Below, one piece after another: positions 1 through 10,544 of a DNA stretch of 64,000 nt. The DNA is from Rhizobium mesoamericanum STM3625 (lineage in GTDB: Bacteria > Pseudomonadota > Alphaproteobacteria > Rhizobiales > Rhizobiaceae): assembly GCF_000312665.1 (NCBI RefSeq), contig NZ_HF536772.1:2849380-2913379 (forward strand). Reading direction: 5' to 3'. Each line of letters opens with the position of its first letter. Position 1 is the stretch's first letter. Made by a program: the position numbers and the translations under genes. Below the pieces are notes generated by a model, which saw only the letters and a program-made list of their open reading frames with translations, did no database searches and had not been told where the DNA came from.

Positions 1-34
1 CGACGCCGATATGGTATTCATAAGAGGCAGTCAT
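1..34 (-). CDS. Start of an unidentified protein (partial, runs off the window)
   Basis: Only the first eleven codons are inside the window, reading M-T-A-S-Y-E-Y-H-I-G-V on the minus strand. The ATG is preceded by a good ribosome binding site (GGGAG about nine bases upstream), which is why I treat it as a real start. It lies downstream of rpsD in the same direction, beyond the rpsD terminator. Too little is visible to name a family. Confidence 0.5.
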   Translation of the reverse strand, partial: MTASYEYHIGV

Positions 35-180
35 GCTTCCAACTCCCTTGTTGAGATCTTCGAAACCCCAATAAGGTAAGCCGCAAGGCTGGAAGCGTGA
101 CTGTCCCTCGATCACCACCTGCATCTCAGTGATCCGTTCTCTCCAGAGGCGGCCTCTTTCATGTCACCTCCCCAGATAAC

Positions 181-209
181 AAAAAAGCCGCCCCAAGAGG
201 CGGCTTTTC
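181..209 (-). terminator. Rho-independent terminator of rpsD
   Basis: Read on the minus strand, this is a hairpin with GCCGCC and GGCGGC arms followed by a run of T. It sits just after the rpsD stop codon. Confidence 0.85.
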
Positions 210-234
210 CGTAAGCGAAAACGCCTCGCGCTGA

Positions 235-852
235 TTAGCGAGAATAGAATTCGACCACCAGATGCGGCTCCATGACGACCGGATACGGAACGTCGGAGAG
301 CGAAGGAACGCGGGCGAAGGTAGCAACCATCTTGTTATGGTCGACTTCGATGTAGTCCGGAACGTCGCGTTCAGCCAGGGAAACCGATTCCAGAACGGAA
401 ACGAGCTGCTTCGACTTCTGACGAACTTCGATGACGTCACCAGCCTTGCAACGGTAGGAACCGATGTTGACGCGGACGCCGTTCACGGTCACGTGGCTGT
501 GGTTCACGAACTGGCGGGCAGCGAAAACGGTCGGAACGAACTTGGCGCGATAAACGATCGCGTCCAGACGGGACTCCAGAAGACCGATCAGGTTTTCGGA
601 GGTGTCACCCTTGCGGCGTGCGGCTTCAGCGAAGATTGCACGGAACTGCTTTTCGCGCAGGTCACCGTAGTAGCCCTTCAGCTTCTGCTTGGCGCGCAGC
701 TGCACACCGAAGTCAGAGAGCTTGCCCTTGCGGCGCTGACCATGCTGGCCCGGGCCGTATTCGCGGCGGTTCACCGGGGACTTAGGACGACCCCAGATGT
801 TTTCGCCCATACGGCGGTCAATCTTGTACTTGGACGATTCGCGCTTGCTCAT
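235..852 (-). CDS. rpsD: 30S ribosomal protein S4
   Basis: This 205-residue protein is S4, which binds 16S rRNA early in small-subunit assembly. The N-terminus ([14 protein letters not shown]) and the stretch [19 protein letters not shown] are typical of the alphaproteobacterial form. The S4 RNA-binding domain follows in the middle, with [16 protein letters not shown]. The start is the ATG of MSKRES; an in-frame extension of 19 codons is unlikely because S4 homologues begin here. The gene stands alone rather than in the alpha operon, as is usual in rhizobia, and has its own downstream terminator. Confidence 0.98.
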   Translation of the reverse strand: MSKRESSKYKIDRRMGENIWGRPKSPVNRREYGPGQHGQRRKGKLSDFGVQLRAKQKLKGYYGDLREKQFRAIFAEAARRKGDTSENLIGLLESRLDAIVYRAKFVPTVFAARQFVNHSHVTVNGVRVNIGSYRCKAGDVIEVRQKSKQLVSVLESVSLAERDVPDYIEVDHNKMVATFARVPSLSDVPYPVVMEPHLVVEFYSR

Positions 853-1108
853 CGTATTTCCTTTCAGAAAGTTAGAACGGCTTGTTGCCAAACCGCGTGA
901 AGGAAACACGCCCTCCTTTGATCTTCTTTCGAGGATCCGACAGGATCATCCCATTACGCGAACAGGACAAATCCACGGGACATGTCAAATGAAACACCGG
1001 ACATCTCTGCCCGGTGCTGGGCCGGTCTTTAGGGCGAAGTCGCTGGAATGTCAATCACAATTCCATATCCTCGCCCATCAATGCCGCCTTGAGCGTGGCC
1101 GTTGCGGC

Positions 1109-2566
1109 CTATTTGGCGCTTGCCGCCTCGGACTTCAGGCCAAGCGCGTCACTGATCGTATAGAACAGATCCGTCTGGTCCGTCAGACCGGTGACATTGG
1201 CCGCACGCGGCCCATAGGCAGCGATGCGCAGCTGCGAACCCGTGTGGCCTTGGTCGTTCTCGTCTTCGGAGTTACCGTAGCTTACTGCCATAACAGCACC
1301 ATCCTTCGTCATCAGCGCTTCGGTCAAGCCTGGCGCCTTGGCATCAGCTTCGATGATCTGGCTTGCATGGGCATGGTCGGCGGTGACGATAACGAGCGTG
1401 TCGCCGGCTTCCTGCGCAAATTTCAGCGCTTCCTGAACGGCTTCATCGAGATCCACCGTCTCACCGATCTGACCGCATGGGTTGGCGGCATGGTCCTGCT
1501 TGTCGATCGACGCGCCCTCGACCTGCAGGAAGAAGCCCTTCTCATTCGTCCGAAGCAGTTCGATCGCCTTCGCGGTCATTTGCGCCAACGTCGGGGTTGC
1601 CGCCGTGCGCTTCTCGTTCGGCTTGCAGACGACTGGCTCCTTCTCGACATTGCCGTAGTGGCTGGCCTTCGGGCCTTCCCAGCGAACCGGCATATTGCCT
1701 TCGGCAAAAAGGCCGAGCACTGGCGTCCTGTCGTTTGCCTGCCTGACGGCCTCAAGCTCATCGAGGTTCGAAACGATCTTGTAGCCGCGCTCCTCGGCCT
1801 GCTGGCGGAGCGTCTTGTCCTTCCATTCGCCCGCTTTAGCGGTCTCGCCAAAGCTCTTGGCGCCACCGCCGAGTGTCACGTCGGCACGTGCATTCAGCAG
1901 CTGCTCGCTGATCGACCCCTTGCCGCCGTTTTCAAGCGCGTTCGTCGGGCATTTCTCGGTTGTCGATGCCGGGCCATAGCACTTGCGCTGCGTCACGTGT
2001 GCAATCTGGACGGCAGGCGTTGCGTCCTGCAGTTCAGCGGTCGAGACGTTGCCCGTGCCGACGCCGGCAGCCTTTGCCTTCTCAAGCAGCGTTTCGTGGG
2101 CTTTCTCATGGATGTCGACGCCGATTGCACCGTTATAGGACTTCACGCCGGTTGCCCAGGCGGTGCCCGAGGCGGCGGAGTCGGTCACGTAGGTCGGCTT
2201 GCCGGTTTTCTTGTCGAGCGAATAATGGGTGTACTGGCCGGTCACCGGCAGCGCATCGATGCCCTTGAAATACTGGCCGGCACCTACCGCATAGTTGCGC
2301 GCGATGGTGATTTCGGAGTCGCCCATGCCGTCGCCGATCAGAAGGATGACATTCTTCGGGCGAGTGTCGATGAGCGCAGCACGGTAAGCCTCGGTGATGT
2401 CCCCGGAAAGGCGGCGTGCGCCACCAGGAGCGCTCGGATCGGCGCTCGCCGCGCGCTCCATTAACTTGTTCGCCGGATCATCGGCATAACCAGGCTGAAT
2501 GGCAACGGTTGCAAGCAGGCCACCAACGATGAGGCGCAGTAGCTGGTAACGGACGGTGTTTCTCAT
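1109..2566 (-). CDS. phoA: Alkaline phosphatase PhoA (periplasmic)
   Basis: This 485-residue phosphomonoesterase of the E. coli PhoA type releases phosphate in the periplasm. A signal peptide (hydrophobic residues about 9-24, cleavage near GYA-DD) opens the protein. Metal and catalytic motifs are visible: GDGMGDSE near residue 78, [10 protein letters not shown] with the catalytic serine near 130, TADHAH and GHTG in the C-terminal part. The ATG was chosen because AAGGAGA lies eight bases upstream; an upstream in-frame GTG has no such site. Family members are normally induced by phosphate starvation through PhoB, and a 22-bp-phased repeat upstream could be the binding site. Neighbours rpsD and the HerA-like gene are unrelated in function. 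Confidence 0.93.
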   Translation of the reverse strand: MRNTVRYQLLRLIVGGLLATVAIQPGYADDPANKLMERAASADPSAPGGARRLSGDITEAYRAALIDTRPKNVILLIGDGMGDSEITIARNYAVGAGQYFKGIDALPVTGQYTHYSLDKKTGKPTYVTDSAASGTAWATGVKSYNGAIGVDIHEKAHETLLEKAKAAGVGTGNVSTAELQDATPAVQIAHVTQRKCYGPASTTEKCPTNALENGGKGSISEQLLNARADVTLGGGAKSFGETAKAGEWKDKTLRQQAEERGYKIVSNLDELEAVRQANDRTPVLGLFAEGNMPVRWEGPKASHYGNVEKEPVVCKPNEKRTAATPTLAQMTAKAIELLRTNEKGFFLQVEGASIDKQDHAANPCGQIGETVDLDEAVQEALKFAQEAGDTLVIVTADHAHASQIIEADAKAPGLTEALMTKDGAVMAVSYGNSEDENDQGHTGSQLRIAAYGPRAANVTGLTDQTDLFYTISDALGLKSEAASAK

Positions 2567-2639
2567 GACCGAGATCTCCTTTTCGATAATCCGCATCGAC
2601 CGCACGGGTCGCGCGCCTTATCGACCACCTCGATGAAGC

Positions 2640-2672
2640 TCGTGTGACAAAAGCAACTTCTTCGTGTGTGAT
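2640..2672. promoter_or_regulatory. Candidate PhoB-like operator upstream of phoA
   Basis: Two related 11-mers, TCGTGTGACAA and TCGTGTGTGAT, start exactly 22 bp apart, i.e. two helical turns, about 75-105 bp upstream of the phoA start. On the minus strand the proximal copy reads TTGTCACACGA, which contains the TGTCAC core of a Pho half-site. The 11-bp periodicity is that of PhoB boxes, but the match to the CTGTCAT consensus is weak. Confidence 0.3.
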
Positions 2673-2726
2673 TAGAGTATAGATCAGGCCGAAAGTCTCT
2701 GCGCCATCCTTACTCCTATCTGGCGG

Positions 2727-4247
2727 TCATTCCGCTGCGGAGCGAGCGTCACCCGCATCTGGCGCATTGGCGTCGCCCGGAGCCGTTTGGCAGTTGATAT
2801 CGGGAAAGGCGACGATACGCTTGCCCGAGAAATCCGTGTGCACGACGACGGTGCCCTGCTCCTCAAAATACCCGAGCAGACGTCTCGCTCGCCGGGCCGA
2901 ATGGGTGCCGTAGGCCCGCGCAATCCGTGCATCCGAGGGGCACGCCTCACCACACACAGCGGCCTTAGCCAGCATGAGGAAAACGCCCTGTAGGTCGTCG
3001 GTGACGCCTGCAGACAGCGACAGCGCCGTCGCCCAGGCTTCTGTTTGCGCGGTCGCCGCGTCCACGCCGGAGCGCGAAATCGCCACGCGGCGTCGAAACT
3101 CAGGCAAAGACATCGCAGGCCCGGGAATCCGGCGCATGCGAAGCCGCACGAGGAACTCCTGATAAAGGACAGAATCAGTTCGAAATCCCGAGCCCGGATC
3201 GTCCAGTATCTCGTGCAGTACTGCTGTCAGTCTCTCTTCGCGCTCTTCGACCGACAGTTCGGGCTGAGGTGCACGCGCTTCCGAGACAGGAGCCGAGGCA
3301 ACGGGAGCAGAACGCGACAACTCGGCAAGGATGTCAGTGGTCGGTCGGGGCGCAGGCAGAGCACGACGAAGGATCGGCCTTTGAAACTCCTCCGGATCCG
3401 GGGTGAAGATCAGATCCTCGACGTCGTCAGGCGCATCCGGCAGCGGCATGAGCTTCGGACTCGACGAGCGGGCCGAGGTCTCGACATTGCCGATCTGGAT
3501 CGGCAGTGGGCGGCGCGACAAAGCCGGCCCCAGCGCAACGAAATTGCCACGCTTCAGATCGCGGAACATTTCCGCCTGGCGGCGATCCATCCCGAGGAGA
3601 TCGGAGGCGCGCGCCATGTCGATATCGAGAAAGGTGCGGCCCATCAGGAAGTTGGAGGCTTCCGCGGCGACGTTTTTCGCAAGCTTTGCGAGACGCTGCG
3701 TCGCGATTACCCCGGCAAGACCGCGTTTGCGGCCACGGCACATGAGGTTCGTCATGGCGCCAAGCGACAACTTGCGTGCATCTTCCGAAACATCGCCACC
3801 GACGGAAGGCGCAAACATCTGCGCCTCGTCGACCACGACGAGAACCGGATACCAGAATTCACGGTCGGCATCGAACATGCCGTTGAGGAAAGCTGCCGCC
3901 GCACGCATCTGCTGCTCGATATCGAGACCCTCGAGCGTCAGGACGCAGGAGACGCGATGCTGGCGGATACGATTGGCAATACCGGCCAATTCGGCTTCCG
4001 TCCGATCGCCATCGACGACGACGTGGCCAAACTTGTCGGACAGCGTAACGAAATCGCCCTCCGGATCGATGATGACCTGCTGGACCCACTGCGCGGATTG
4101 CTCCAGCAAACGGCGGAGCAGATGCGACTTGCCGGAGCCCGAATTGCCCTGCACCAGAAGACGGGTAGCCAGAAGCTCCTCGATATCGAGCGTGGCCGGA
4201 TTGCCTCCCGACGCCGTTCCCATATCGATACCAACTTGCAATGTCAC
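2727..4247 (-). CDS. HerA/FtsK-superfamily ATP-binding protein (DUF87-like)
   Basis: A 506-residue P-loop ATPase. Walker A is GNSGSGKS at residues 34-41, and Walker B is VLVVVDEAQMF near residue 135. The sequence around GRKRGLAGVIATQR is typical of HerA/VirB4-like DNA-pumping ATPases. The C-terminal 200 residues are proline and arginine rich and then hydrophilic, with no family recognised. The start is GTG: AGAGGA lies just upstream and no ATG is available. HerA proteins often pair with the nuclease NurA in DNA end resection, but no NurA is nearby. It follows the MFS gene by 85 bases and may share its transcript. The cellular role is unknown. Confidence 0.75.
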   Translation of the reverse strand: MTLQVGIDMGTASGGNPATLDIEELLATRLLVQGNSGSGKSHLLRRLLEQSAQWVQQVIIDPEGDFVTLSDKFGHVVVDGDRTEAELAGIANRIRQHRVSCVLTLEGLDIEQQMRAAAAFLNGMFDADREFWYPVLVVVDEAQMFAPSVGGDVSEDARKLSLGAMTNLMCRGRKRGLAGVIATQRLAKLAKNVAAEASNFLMGRTFLDIDMARASDLLGMDRRQAEMFRDLKRGNFVALGPALSRRPLPIQIGNVETSARSSSPKLMPLPDAPDDVEDLIFTPDPEEFQRPILRRALPAPRPTTDILAELSRSAPVASAPVSEARAPQPELSVEEREERLTAVLHEILDDPGSGFRTDSVLYQEFLVRLRMRRIPGPAMSLPEFRRRVAISRSGVDAATAQTEAWATALSLSAGVTDDLQGVFLMLAKAAVCGEACPSDARIARAYGTHSARRARRLLGYFEEQGTVVVHTDFSGKRIVAFPDINCQTAPGDANAPDAGDARSAAE

Positions 4248-4332
4248 ATTCCTCTTTCAAATCGACACGGCGTCCTAGCAGGTTTGGCCGTGTCTTTGGC
4301 AGCACGGCCGCACGAACCCACAGGAGAAAACG

Positions 4333-5571
4333 TCAGAACCTTGTTTTCAGCATCCTGGTGAAGACCAGGCTGATCGAGAGTGGAACAAGCAACACCGCCA
4401 ACCCAACCCGCAACCCGGACATCTGCGCGATGAAGCCGATCAGAGGCGGACCAACCAGAAAGCCGGAAAGCGCCATGAAGGACAGGATGGCGACATTGGC
4501 AGCTGCCGGTCGATCCCTGAGGCTTGCTGCGGCGGTCACAGCCAGGGGAAAGCCGACCGATACACCGATCCCGACCAGCGCAAAACCCGCCAGCGTCACA
4601 AGGCTATGCCAGGCAAAGACCACGATGAGAATGCCTATAAGCGCGGCCACCCCGCAGCCGCGAGCCACCGCGATCGCCCCGAATCGGTGTTTCAGTTGGT
4701 CGCCGCTGAAGCGGCCGGCCGCCACCATCATGGCGAAAATCGTATATCCGATACCGGTCATCATGCCGTCCGTCCAGAAAACGTCCTTGAGATAGACGGC
4801 CGACCAGTCGGCGACCGCTCCCTCGGTCATGGTAATCCCGAAGACGAAGGCGCAGATACCGAGAAGCGCGCTGCTCGGAAGTTTGAACGGCATATGCGGC
4901 TCCGCGGAACCAGCCTCACGATCGGGCGGCAGTCGGCGACTTGCTACAATGGCAAACGGCAGAACCACGAAGGCCGCCGCCATGATCGCCCATTCGGCCG
5001 GCACGGCAGCTGCCACCATTCCCGATCCAAGCAGGCTGCCGACCATGATGCCAAGGCTCCAGAAACCATGGCAGCGGTTCATGATGATCGAGCCGGTATC
5101 CTTTTCAGCACGATCTGCTTCAACATTCAGCCCGAGCTCCAGGGTCGACATAGCAACGCCAAGCAGCGCAAGCGCGATGAAGAGTTGCAGCGGCGTGCGC
5201 GAGAAAGCGGGAAGGCAGACGATCACCGAGAATGCGAAGAATCCCGCAATGACGGTGGTTTTGCCACCGATGCGCGATACCAGTCGTCCGGCGACAGGCA
5301 GCGTCGACAGAATACCGATCGGCATGCCGAGCAGCGCCAATGCAAGATCAGCCGGACCAAGCTCGAGACGAGCCTGGATTTCGGGAATGCGCGGCAACCA
5401 GCTACCGAATGCGATCGGCTGCAGAAAAAAGATAGCCATGACAAGTTTTTGGAACGACATGCGAAGCCTGGCGGGACGAATCACATCCGACAGTCTGCGC
5501 AGTCGCCTGGCTTTGCGATAGCCCCTAATGTCTCGCGACGATGACTGGCTTGGCGCGAGCGCCTGATTCAA
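4333..5571 (-). CDS. MFS transporter (YbjJ-like)
   Basis: A multi-spanning integral membrane protein of the major facilitator superfamily, with about twelve hydrophobic segments and the intracellular loop motif [10 protein letters not shown] after the second helix. The substrate is unknown. The longest reading starts at a TTG overlapping the murI stop (412 residues). An ATG at 5460 (MSFQKLV) would give 375 residues and remove a basic leader; neither has a strong ribosome binding site. Overlap with murI suggests translational coupling in a trmJ-like/murI/MFS operon. An exporter or muropeptide-related role would be speculation. Confidence 0.8.
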   Translation of the reverse strand: MNQALAPSQSSSRDIRGYRKARRLRRLSDVIRPARLRMSFQKLVMAIFFLQPIAFGSWLPRIPEIQARLELGPADLALALLGMPIGILSTLPVAGRLVSRIGGKTTVIAGFFAFSVIVCLPAFSRTPLQLFIALALLGVAMSTLELGLNVEADRAEKDTGSIIMNRCHGFWSLGIMVGSLLGSGMVAAAVPAEWAIMAAAFVVLPFAIVASRRLPPDREAGSAEPHMPFKLPSSALLGICAFVFGITMTEGAVADWSAVYLKDVFWTDGMMTGIGYTIFAMMVAAGRFSGDQLKHRFGAIAVARGCGVAALIGILIVVFAWHSLVTLAGFALVGIGVSVGFPLAVTAAASLRDRPAAANVAILSFMALSGFLVGPPLIGFIAQMSGLRVGLAVLLVPLSISLVFTRMLKTRF

Positions 5572-6368
5572 GCCTTAAGACCAAATCCCTGCATTAGCCG
5601 CCGCGTCGCAAAATCGGGATTGCCAGAGGTGAAGACCGCGAGGTCGAAGTTGTCAGGGTGTACGCCATCGGCGGCCTGCGGCACGAGGCTGCGTGCACGC
5701 CGCGCGATTGCCTCCGCCGGATCGAGCCAATCGACCGGCCAGGGCGCGAGCCGACGGAAAACGTTGGCCATGAAGGGGTAGTGCGTACAGGCGAGAACCA
5801 CGATATCGGTCTTGGAACCATCCTTCTCCACGAAGCACTGGTCGATCTCCGAAAGCACAGCCTCATCCGATACGGCATCGCCGCGAATATAAGCCTCTGC
5901 TATTCGCGCGAGATTTTCCGAGCCGACCAGGCGCACATGGCACTGCTGCGCGAAGGACTGGATAAGGTCGCGCGTATAGGCGCGCTTCACTGTGCCAGGT
6001 GTCGCCAGAACGGAGACCAGCCCTGAGCGCGTCCGCTCAGCGGCCGGCTTGATCGCAGGTACCGTGCCGACGAAGGTCATCTGCGGAAACGCCGCGCGCA
6101 GATCGGCGCCAACGAGCGTAAAGGCCGTATTGCATGCGATGATGCAGACCTCGGGATGATGCTCTGCAAGCAACTCGGCGAAAAGACCGATGATTCGTTT
6201 CTTCAGCGCCTCCTCTTCCCAGCTGCCATAGGGAAAGCCGGCATCGTCGGCGATGTAGATGAAGCCACGCTCCGGCATCAGCACACGCGCTTCGCGCAAG
6301 ACGGTCAGCCCTCCGATGCCGGAATCGAAGACCAGTACCGGTTTCAGCTCATTTTGCGCTGCTGTCAT
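5568..6368 (-). CDS. murI: Glutamate racemase
   Basis: MurI interconverts L- and D-glutamate in the cytoplasm, supplying D-Glu for peptidoglycan. The 266-residue protein has the N-terminal DSGIGG motif (residues 15-20), the first catalytic cysteine in ACNTA (C79) and the second in LACTHYP. Length is normal for the family. Its 5' end overlaps the methyltransferase gene by 20 bases and its stop overlaps the MFS start, so the three are probably co-transcribed. Confidence 0.95.
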   Translation of the reverse strand: MTAAQNELKPVLVFDSGIGGLTVLREARVLMPERGFIYIADDAGFPYGSWEEEALKKRIIGLFAELLAEHHPEVCIIACNTAFTLVGADLRAAFPQMTFVGTVPAIKPAAERTRSGLVSVLATPGTVKRAYTRDLIQSFAQQCHVRLVGSENLARIAEAYIRGDAVSDEAVLSEIDQCFVEKDGSKTDIVVLACTHYPFMANVFRRLAPWPVDWLDPAEAIARRARSLVPQAADGVHPDNFDLAVFTSGNPDFATRRLMQGFGLKA

Positions 6369-7179
6369 CTTCCGATTGTTCCTTGGCGTCGACAGGCGGC
6401 CGGCTCCCGCGCGGATATTTCCGCGAGAAGCGGTCGAGGGAGGAGATCACGCCGCGCAACACGCTGATTTCCTGCTCCGTGAAGGCGCGGCGGGAAAGGA
6501 CTGCCCGCAGGTTGTCCACCATTTTGGGCTTTTTCGCGGGTGGATGGAAATAATTGCGCGCTTCCAGCGCCTCTTCCAACTGGTCGTAGAGCCCGAAGAG
6601 CTGTTCTTTCGTCGATTGCGTCTGCGACGTCGCTTGAAAGGGAACGGCCGCTACATCCTCCATCCCCGACTTCATCCATTCGTACGACATCAACAGCACG
6701 GCTTGAGCGATATTGAGGGACGCGAAGGCAGGGTTGACCGGAAAAGTCACGATCTCGTCGGCCAGTGCCACCTCTTCGTTATTGAGCCCCCAACGTTCAC
6801 GTCCAAACAGAATGCCGGTGCCCTCGCCTGCTCGGAATTTCCCGCGCAGTGTCTCTGCCGCAACGACTGGTGCGCGCACCGGCTTGAATCCGTCCCGCTC
6901 CCGCGCCGTCGTTGCGTAGACGAAGTTGAGATCGGCAATCGCCTCTGCCAGCGTCCCGAAAATCTTGGTGCCCTCGATTACATGATCGGCCTTCGAGGCG
7001 GCGGCCTGCGCTTTCTCGTTTGGCCAGCCGTCGCGCGGGTTGACGAGCCTCAGTTCCGACAGGCCAAAATTCGCCATGGCGCGCGCCACCATTCCGATAT
7101 TCTCGCCCATCTGAGGTTCGACAAGAATGATGACCGGGCCCTCCGTAAGAAGCTGCCGCTCGCTGTTCGTGCCTGCCAT
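6349..7179 (-). CDS. TrmJ-family tRNA/rRNA methyltransferase (SPOUT)
   Basis: A 276-residue SAM-dependent 2'-O-methyltransferase of the TrmH/TrmJ (SpoU) group. All three knot motifs are visible: [15 protein letters not shown] near residue 24, [10 protein letters not shown] in the middle and [16 protein letters not shown] after it. The C-terminal extension with a short helical region is as in TrmJ, which modifies position 32 of tRNAs; the exact target here is inferred. The start is the ATG with AAGGATC upstream; a 20-codon in-frame extension was dropped. First gene of the likely operon with murI. Confidence 0.88.
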   Translation of the reverse strand: MAGTNSERQLLTEGPVIILVEPQMGENIGMVARAMANFGLSELRLVNPRDGWPNEKAQAAASKADHVIEGTKIFGTLAEAIADLNFVYATTARERDGFKPVRAPVVAAETLRGKFRAGEGTGILFGRERWGLNNEEVALADEIVTFPVNPAFASLNIAQAVLLMSYEWMKSGMEDVAAVPFQATSQTQSTKEQLFGLYDQLEEALEARNYFHPPAKKPKMVDNLRAVLSRRAFTEQEISVLRGVISSLDRFSRKYPRGSRPPVDAKEQSEDDSSAK

Positions 7180-7350
7180 AACGCTGATCCTTTTGTTATG
7201 CGCGCAATAGCCAAACCAGGCCAAAACGGCAAGGGTCAAGCGTCCCGCGACGTCAGGACGTTCTGCGGCGGTGCTTGCATACGATGTCCAAAGCTGGCGT
7301 TAAGGCGGCTTCCGGGAAGGCTAGCCGGAAGTATTGAGCGCCTGCCGCCG

Positions 7351-7881
7351 TCACTGGCCTTTGGCGATCTTCACCATGGTCTCCTTGAGCGAATTCACCG
7401 GCTGGCCGGGATCGCCCTCAGTAACGATGTCATCGATAACAGGCCTGCCCGCCTCATCGCGCATCTCGAAGCGCACTGTGGTCACGGCCTGCTTGTCCGA
7501 CCCGTCGTCCATGCAAGTAGCCTTCTTGAAGGTGACAACGACTTCCGTCGTTCCGCCGGTGGCCGGCTGCGGCGCATAGGTCAGGTCTTCGAGCGGACAC
7601 GCATCCTCACCGTTGACGATCACGTCGTAGTCGAAGGGCGAGACACCGTCCTCGTCGGCAGCCGGGTTCTGGATAGCAGCCTGGTATTTGGTCACGAAGT
7701 CCTTGCTGTATAGCCGCGACAGCTTGGTTGCATCGAAGATGTCAACCCAGTCGCTGTCCGCCCCCGACCAGTTCTTGATCGTTGCGTCCATGATCTCCCT
7801 GACTGGCCCTGTGACATCGCCGGCAAGGATTGGCGCGGTCGAGCCAAGGACGAGTGCTAGGGCAAGAGAAATCTTCTTCAT
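7351..7881 (-). CDS. Exported protein of unknown function
   Basis: A 176-residue protein with a clear signal peptide (MKKISLALALVLGSTAPILA, cleavage before GDV). The mature part is acidic, with two cysteines (ACPLED, ATCMDD) that could form a disulfide in the periplasm. The general layout resembles small periplasmic DUF3828-like proteins, but I would not assign the family firmly. The ATG is fixed by the signal peptide; an upstream in-frame extension of 38 codons has no secretory character. It is divergent from icd. Confidence 0.75.
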   Translation of the reverse strand: MKKISLALALVLGSTAPILAGDVTGPVREIMDATIKNWSGADSDWVDIFDATKLSRLYSKDFVTKYQAAIQNPAADEDGVSPFDYDVIVNGEDACPLEDLTYAPQPATGGTTEVVVTFKKATCMDDGSDKQAVTTVRFEMRDEAGRPVIDDIVTEGDPGQPVNSLKETMVKIAKGQ

Positions 7882-8068
7882 TACGAATATCCCGGCGATG
7901 GTTTCGCGGCGGAGACTAGCTATTTTCCACCACTTGGCAATGGCCGCAAAAACGCCTTCCCCTCCTGCTTCCGGCTTTGCACTCCCCGCGCACAATGCTA
8001 TAGCGCACGGGATTTGATATCACCCACCCGGGACGCCGGTCCCATTCAAAGCTTTACGAGGCAGATAC

Positions 8069-9280
8069 ATGAAGAAGATCAAGGTCGCCAATCCCGTCGC
8101 CGATCTCGACGGCGATGAAATGACTCGCATCATTTGGCAGCTCATCAAGGATAAGCTGATCCATCCGTATCTCGACCTCGACATCGATTACTTCGACCTC
8201 TCCGTTGAAAACCGCGACGCCACCAACGATCAGGTGACGATCGATGCCGCCAACGCGATCAAGAAGCATGGCGTCGGCATCAAGTGCGCAACGATTACGC
8301 CGGATGAGGCACGCGTCAAGGAATTCAACCTCAAGCAGATGTGGAAGAGCCCGAACGGCACGATCCGCAACATCCTCGGCGGCGTTATCTTCCGCGAGCC
8401 GATCATCTGCAAGAACGTCCCGCGTCTCGTTCCGGGCTGGACGCAGCCAATCGTTGTCGGCCGTCATGCCTTCGGCGACCAGTACCGCGCGACCGACTTC
8501 AAATTCCCAGGCAAGGGCAAGCTGACGATCAAGTTCGTCGGCGAAGACGGCCAGGTCATCGAAAAGGAAGTGTTCGACGCCCCGGGCGCTGGCGTTGCGA
8601 TGGCGATGTACAATCTCGACGAGTCGATCCGCGAGTTCGCCCGCGCCTCGATGATGTACGGCCTGATGCGCAAGTGGCCAGTGTACCTGTCGACCAAGAA
8701 TACCATCCTCAAGGCCTATGACGGCCGTTTCAAAGACATCTTCGAGGAAGTCTACGAGACCGAGTTCAAGGACCAGTTCAAGGAAATCGGCATCACCTAC
8801 GAGCACCGCCTGATCGACGACATGGTCGCTTCGGCCCTGAAGTGGTCCGGCGGTTACGTTTGGGCGTGCAAAAATTACGACGGCGACGTCCAGTCCGATA
8901 CCGTTGCCCAAGGCTTCGGCTCGCTTGGCCTCATGACCTCCGTTCTCTTGACGCCGGACGGCAAGACGGTTGAAGCGGAGGCCGCACACGGCACGGTTAC
9001 CCGCCACTACCGCCAGCACCAGAAGGGCCAGGAAACCTCGACGAACTCGATCGCCTCTATCTTCGCCTGGACCCGCGGCCTCGCCCATCGTGCCAAGCTC
9101 GATGATAATGCCGAGCTCGCAAAGTTCGCAGCCACGCTCGAAAAGGTTTGCGTCGACACCGTCGAAGCCGGCTTCATGACCAAGGATCTGGCGTTGCTCA
9201 TCGGCCCCGATCAGCCGTGGCTCTCCACCACCGCCTTCCTCGACAAGATCGATCAGAACCTGCAGAAGGCAATGGCATAA
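8069..9280 (+). CDS. icd: NADP-dependent isocitrate dehydrogenase
   Basis: Converts isocitrate to 2-oxoglutarate and CO2 with NADP+ in the TCA cycle. The 403-residue protein is the dimeric eukaryote-like form used by rhizobia: N-terminal [20 protein letters not shown], substrate region [17 protein letters not shown], metal/isocitrate-binding LIDDMVA, and the C-terminal [12 protein letters not shown] cofactor loop. It has its own downstream terminator and so looks monocistronic. Confidence 0.97.
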   Translation: MKKIKVANPVADLDGDEMTRIIWQLIKDKLIHPYLDLDIDYFDLSVENRDATNDQVTIDAANAIKKHGVGIKCATITPDEARVKEFNLKQMWKSPNGTIRNILGGVIFREPIICKNVPRLVPGWTQPIVVGRHAFGDQYRATDFKFPGKGKLTIKFVGEDGQVIEKEVFDAPGAGVAMAMYNLDESIREFARASMMYGLMRKWPVYLSTKNTILKAYDGRFKDIFEEVYETEFKDQFKEIGITYEHRLIDDMVASALKWSGGYVWACKNYDGDVQSDTVAQGFGSLGLMTSVLLTPDGKTVEAEAAHGTVTRHYRQHQKGQETSTNSIASIFAWTRGLAHRAKLDDNAELAKFAATLEKVCVDTVEAGFMTKDLALLIGPDQPWLSTTAFLDKIDQNLQKAMA

Positions 9281-9301
9281 GGCAGAGCCAATATGAGGAT
9301 G

Positions 9302-9331
9302 GACGGCGGGGATTTCCCCGCCGTTTTCGTT
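9302..9331 (+). terminator. Rho-independent terminator of icd
   Basis: A strong hairpin with 9-bp arms (ACGGCGGGG / CCCCGCCGT) and a short loop, followed by a T-rich tail, 22 bases after the icd stop. It separates icd from the acetyltransferase gene. Confidence 0.9.
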
Positions 9332-9358
9332 TCAGCGACAAGTAAGAGGGACAAAGGA

Positions 9359-9805
9359 ATGACCGCAACGATCCGTCCACTCCAACCATCCGACCGAGGC
9401 GCCTGGGAGCCGCTGTGGGCCGGCTATCAGCGCTTCTACGAGGTCTTCATTCCTGCGGAGACAACGGATCTGACCTGGGGCCGTTTTCAGGACCCTGCCG
9501 AAGACATGTACGCACTCGGCGCCTTCGACGACACTGGCCGCCTCGTCGGTATCGTCCATGCAATTTTCCACCGTTCGACCTGGTTGTCGAAATGGACCTG
9601 CTATCTCCAGGACCTCTTCGTCGAAGACACCCAGCGCGGTCTCGGTACCGGCGCTGCTCTCATTGATGCCGTCGCTGACCTCGCTCGGAAGAATGGAGCT
9701 GGTCGGCTCTACTGGATGACGCACGAAACAAACGCCACCGCGCGGAGACTCTACGATCGGATCGCCGAGCGATCTGGCTTCATCCAATATCGCAAGTCGC
9801 TCTAG
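9359..9805 (+). CDS. GNAT-family N-acetyltransferase
   Basis: A 148-residue acetyl-CoA-dependent acetyltransferase. The acetyl-CoA-binding motif A is seen in LFVEDTQRGLGTGAALIDAV, followed by the conserved C-terminal MTHETNATARRLYDR. The substrate is unknown; family members act on small amines, amino acids or protein N-termini. The ATG at MTATIRP was chosen because it lies after the icd terminator, with GAGGG upstream. Confidence 0.85.
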   Translation: MTATIRPLQPSDRGAWEPLWAGYQRFYEVFIPAETTDLTWGRFQDPAEDMYALGAFDDTGRLVGIVHAIFHRSTWLSKWTCYLQDLFVEDTQRGLGTGAALIDAVADLARKNGAGRLYWMTHETNATARRLYDRIAERSGFIQYRKSL

Positions 9806-9911
9806 ATCGTTATCGACTTTGCGCTCGACGCTTCCGTCCTATTTCCCGCATGACCAGCCTTGATACGCTGCGTTGAGATGGAGGAACGGCAAAGGAAGCG
9901 AGGAGGAGTAC

Positions 9912-10532
9912 ATGAGAGACGAACTGGTATTTTATACGAACCCTATGTCGCGCGGTCGTATCGTCCGCTGGATGCTGGAAGAGACAGGCGTACCCTACAA
10001 AACAGAGATCATGACCTTCGGCGGAACCATCAAGTCGCCGGAATACCTTGCCGTCAACCCGATGGGCAAGGTTCCCTCGATCAGGCATGGCAAGACGGTC
10101 GTGACGGAATGTGCCGCCATCTGCGCCTACCTGGCCGATACCTTTCCGGAGGCCGGCCTTGCTCCGAAACCGGATGAACGCGGCAGCTATTATCGATGGA
10201 TGTTCTTCACCGCCGGACCACTCGAGGCCGCGGCGACCAACAAGGCATTAGGCTTCGAAACGCCGCCGGACAAGGCCCGGATGGCGGGCTACGGCTGTTT
10301 CTCCGACGTTATGAAGACTCTTGAGAGCGCGGTCAGCACCACGCCTTACGTTGCCGGCAATCGCTTCACGGCAGCCGATGTCTACGTCGGCTCTCACATC
10401 GGGTGGGGCCTGAGCATAGGGACGCTTGAAAAGCGCCAGGCGTTCGTGAACTATCTCGGCCGCATCACCGATCGCCCCGCCTACAAGCGTGCTACCGCGA
10501 TCGATGACGAAGCCATGAAGGCTGCACAGTAA
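9912..10532 (+). CDS. Glutathione S-transferase family protein
   Basis: A 206-residue protein with an N-terminal thioredoxin-fold domain (LVFYTNPMSRGRIVRWML, then NPMGKVPSI and the TECAAICAYLADTF glutathione-binding segment) and an all-helical C-terminal domain with FTAADVYVGSHI. It probably conjugates or reduces electrophiles with glutathione. A very strong ribosome binding site (AGGAGGAG) fixes the start. It is a monocistronic-looking gene facing a decayed regulator gene on the opposite strand. Confidence 0.88.
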   Translation: MRDELVFYTNPMSRGRIVRWMLEETGVPYKTEIMTFGGTIKSPEYLAVNPMGKVPSIRHGKTVVTECAAICAYLADTFPEAGLAPKPDERGSYYRWMFFTAGPLEAAATNKALGFETPPDKARMAGYGCFSDVMKTLESAVSTTPYVAGNRFTAADVYVGSHIGWGLSIGTLEKRQAFVNYLGRITDRPAYKRATAIDDEAMKAAQ

Positions 10533-10544
10533 TGACCAATTGGC

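Noticed and set aside
797..2464. Long plus-strand open frame (555 codons) opposite phoA
   Set aside because: It lies wholly antisense to a gene with a complete set of alkaline phosphatase motifs, lacks any recognised domain, and is explained by high-GC codon bias.
7311..7335. Inverted repeat CTTCCGG/CCGGAAG after the exported protein gene
   Set aside because: No T-tract follows on either strand, so it is not supported as a terminator.
8054..9088. Minus-strand open frame of 344 codons opposite icd
   Set aside because: It mirrors the conserved icd coding sequence and shows no family motif or ribosome site.
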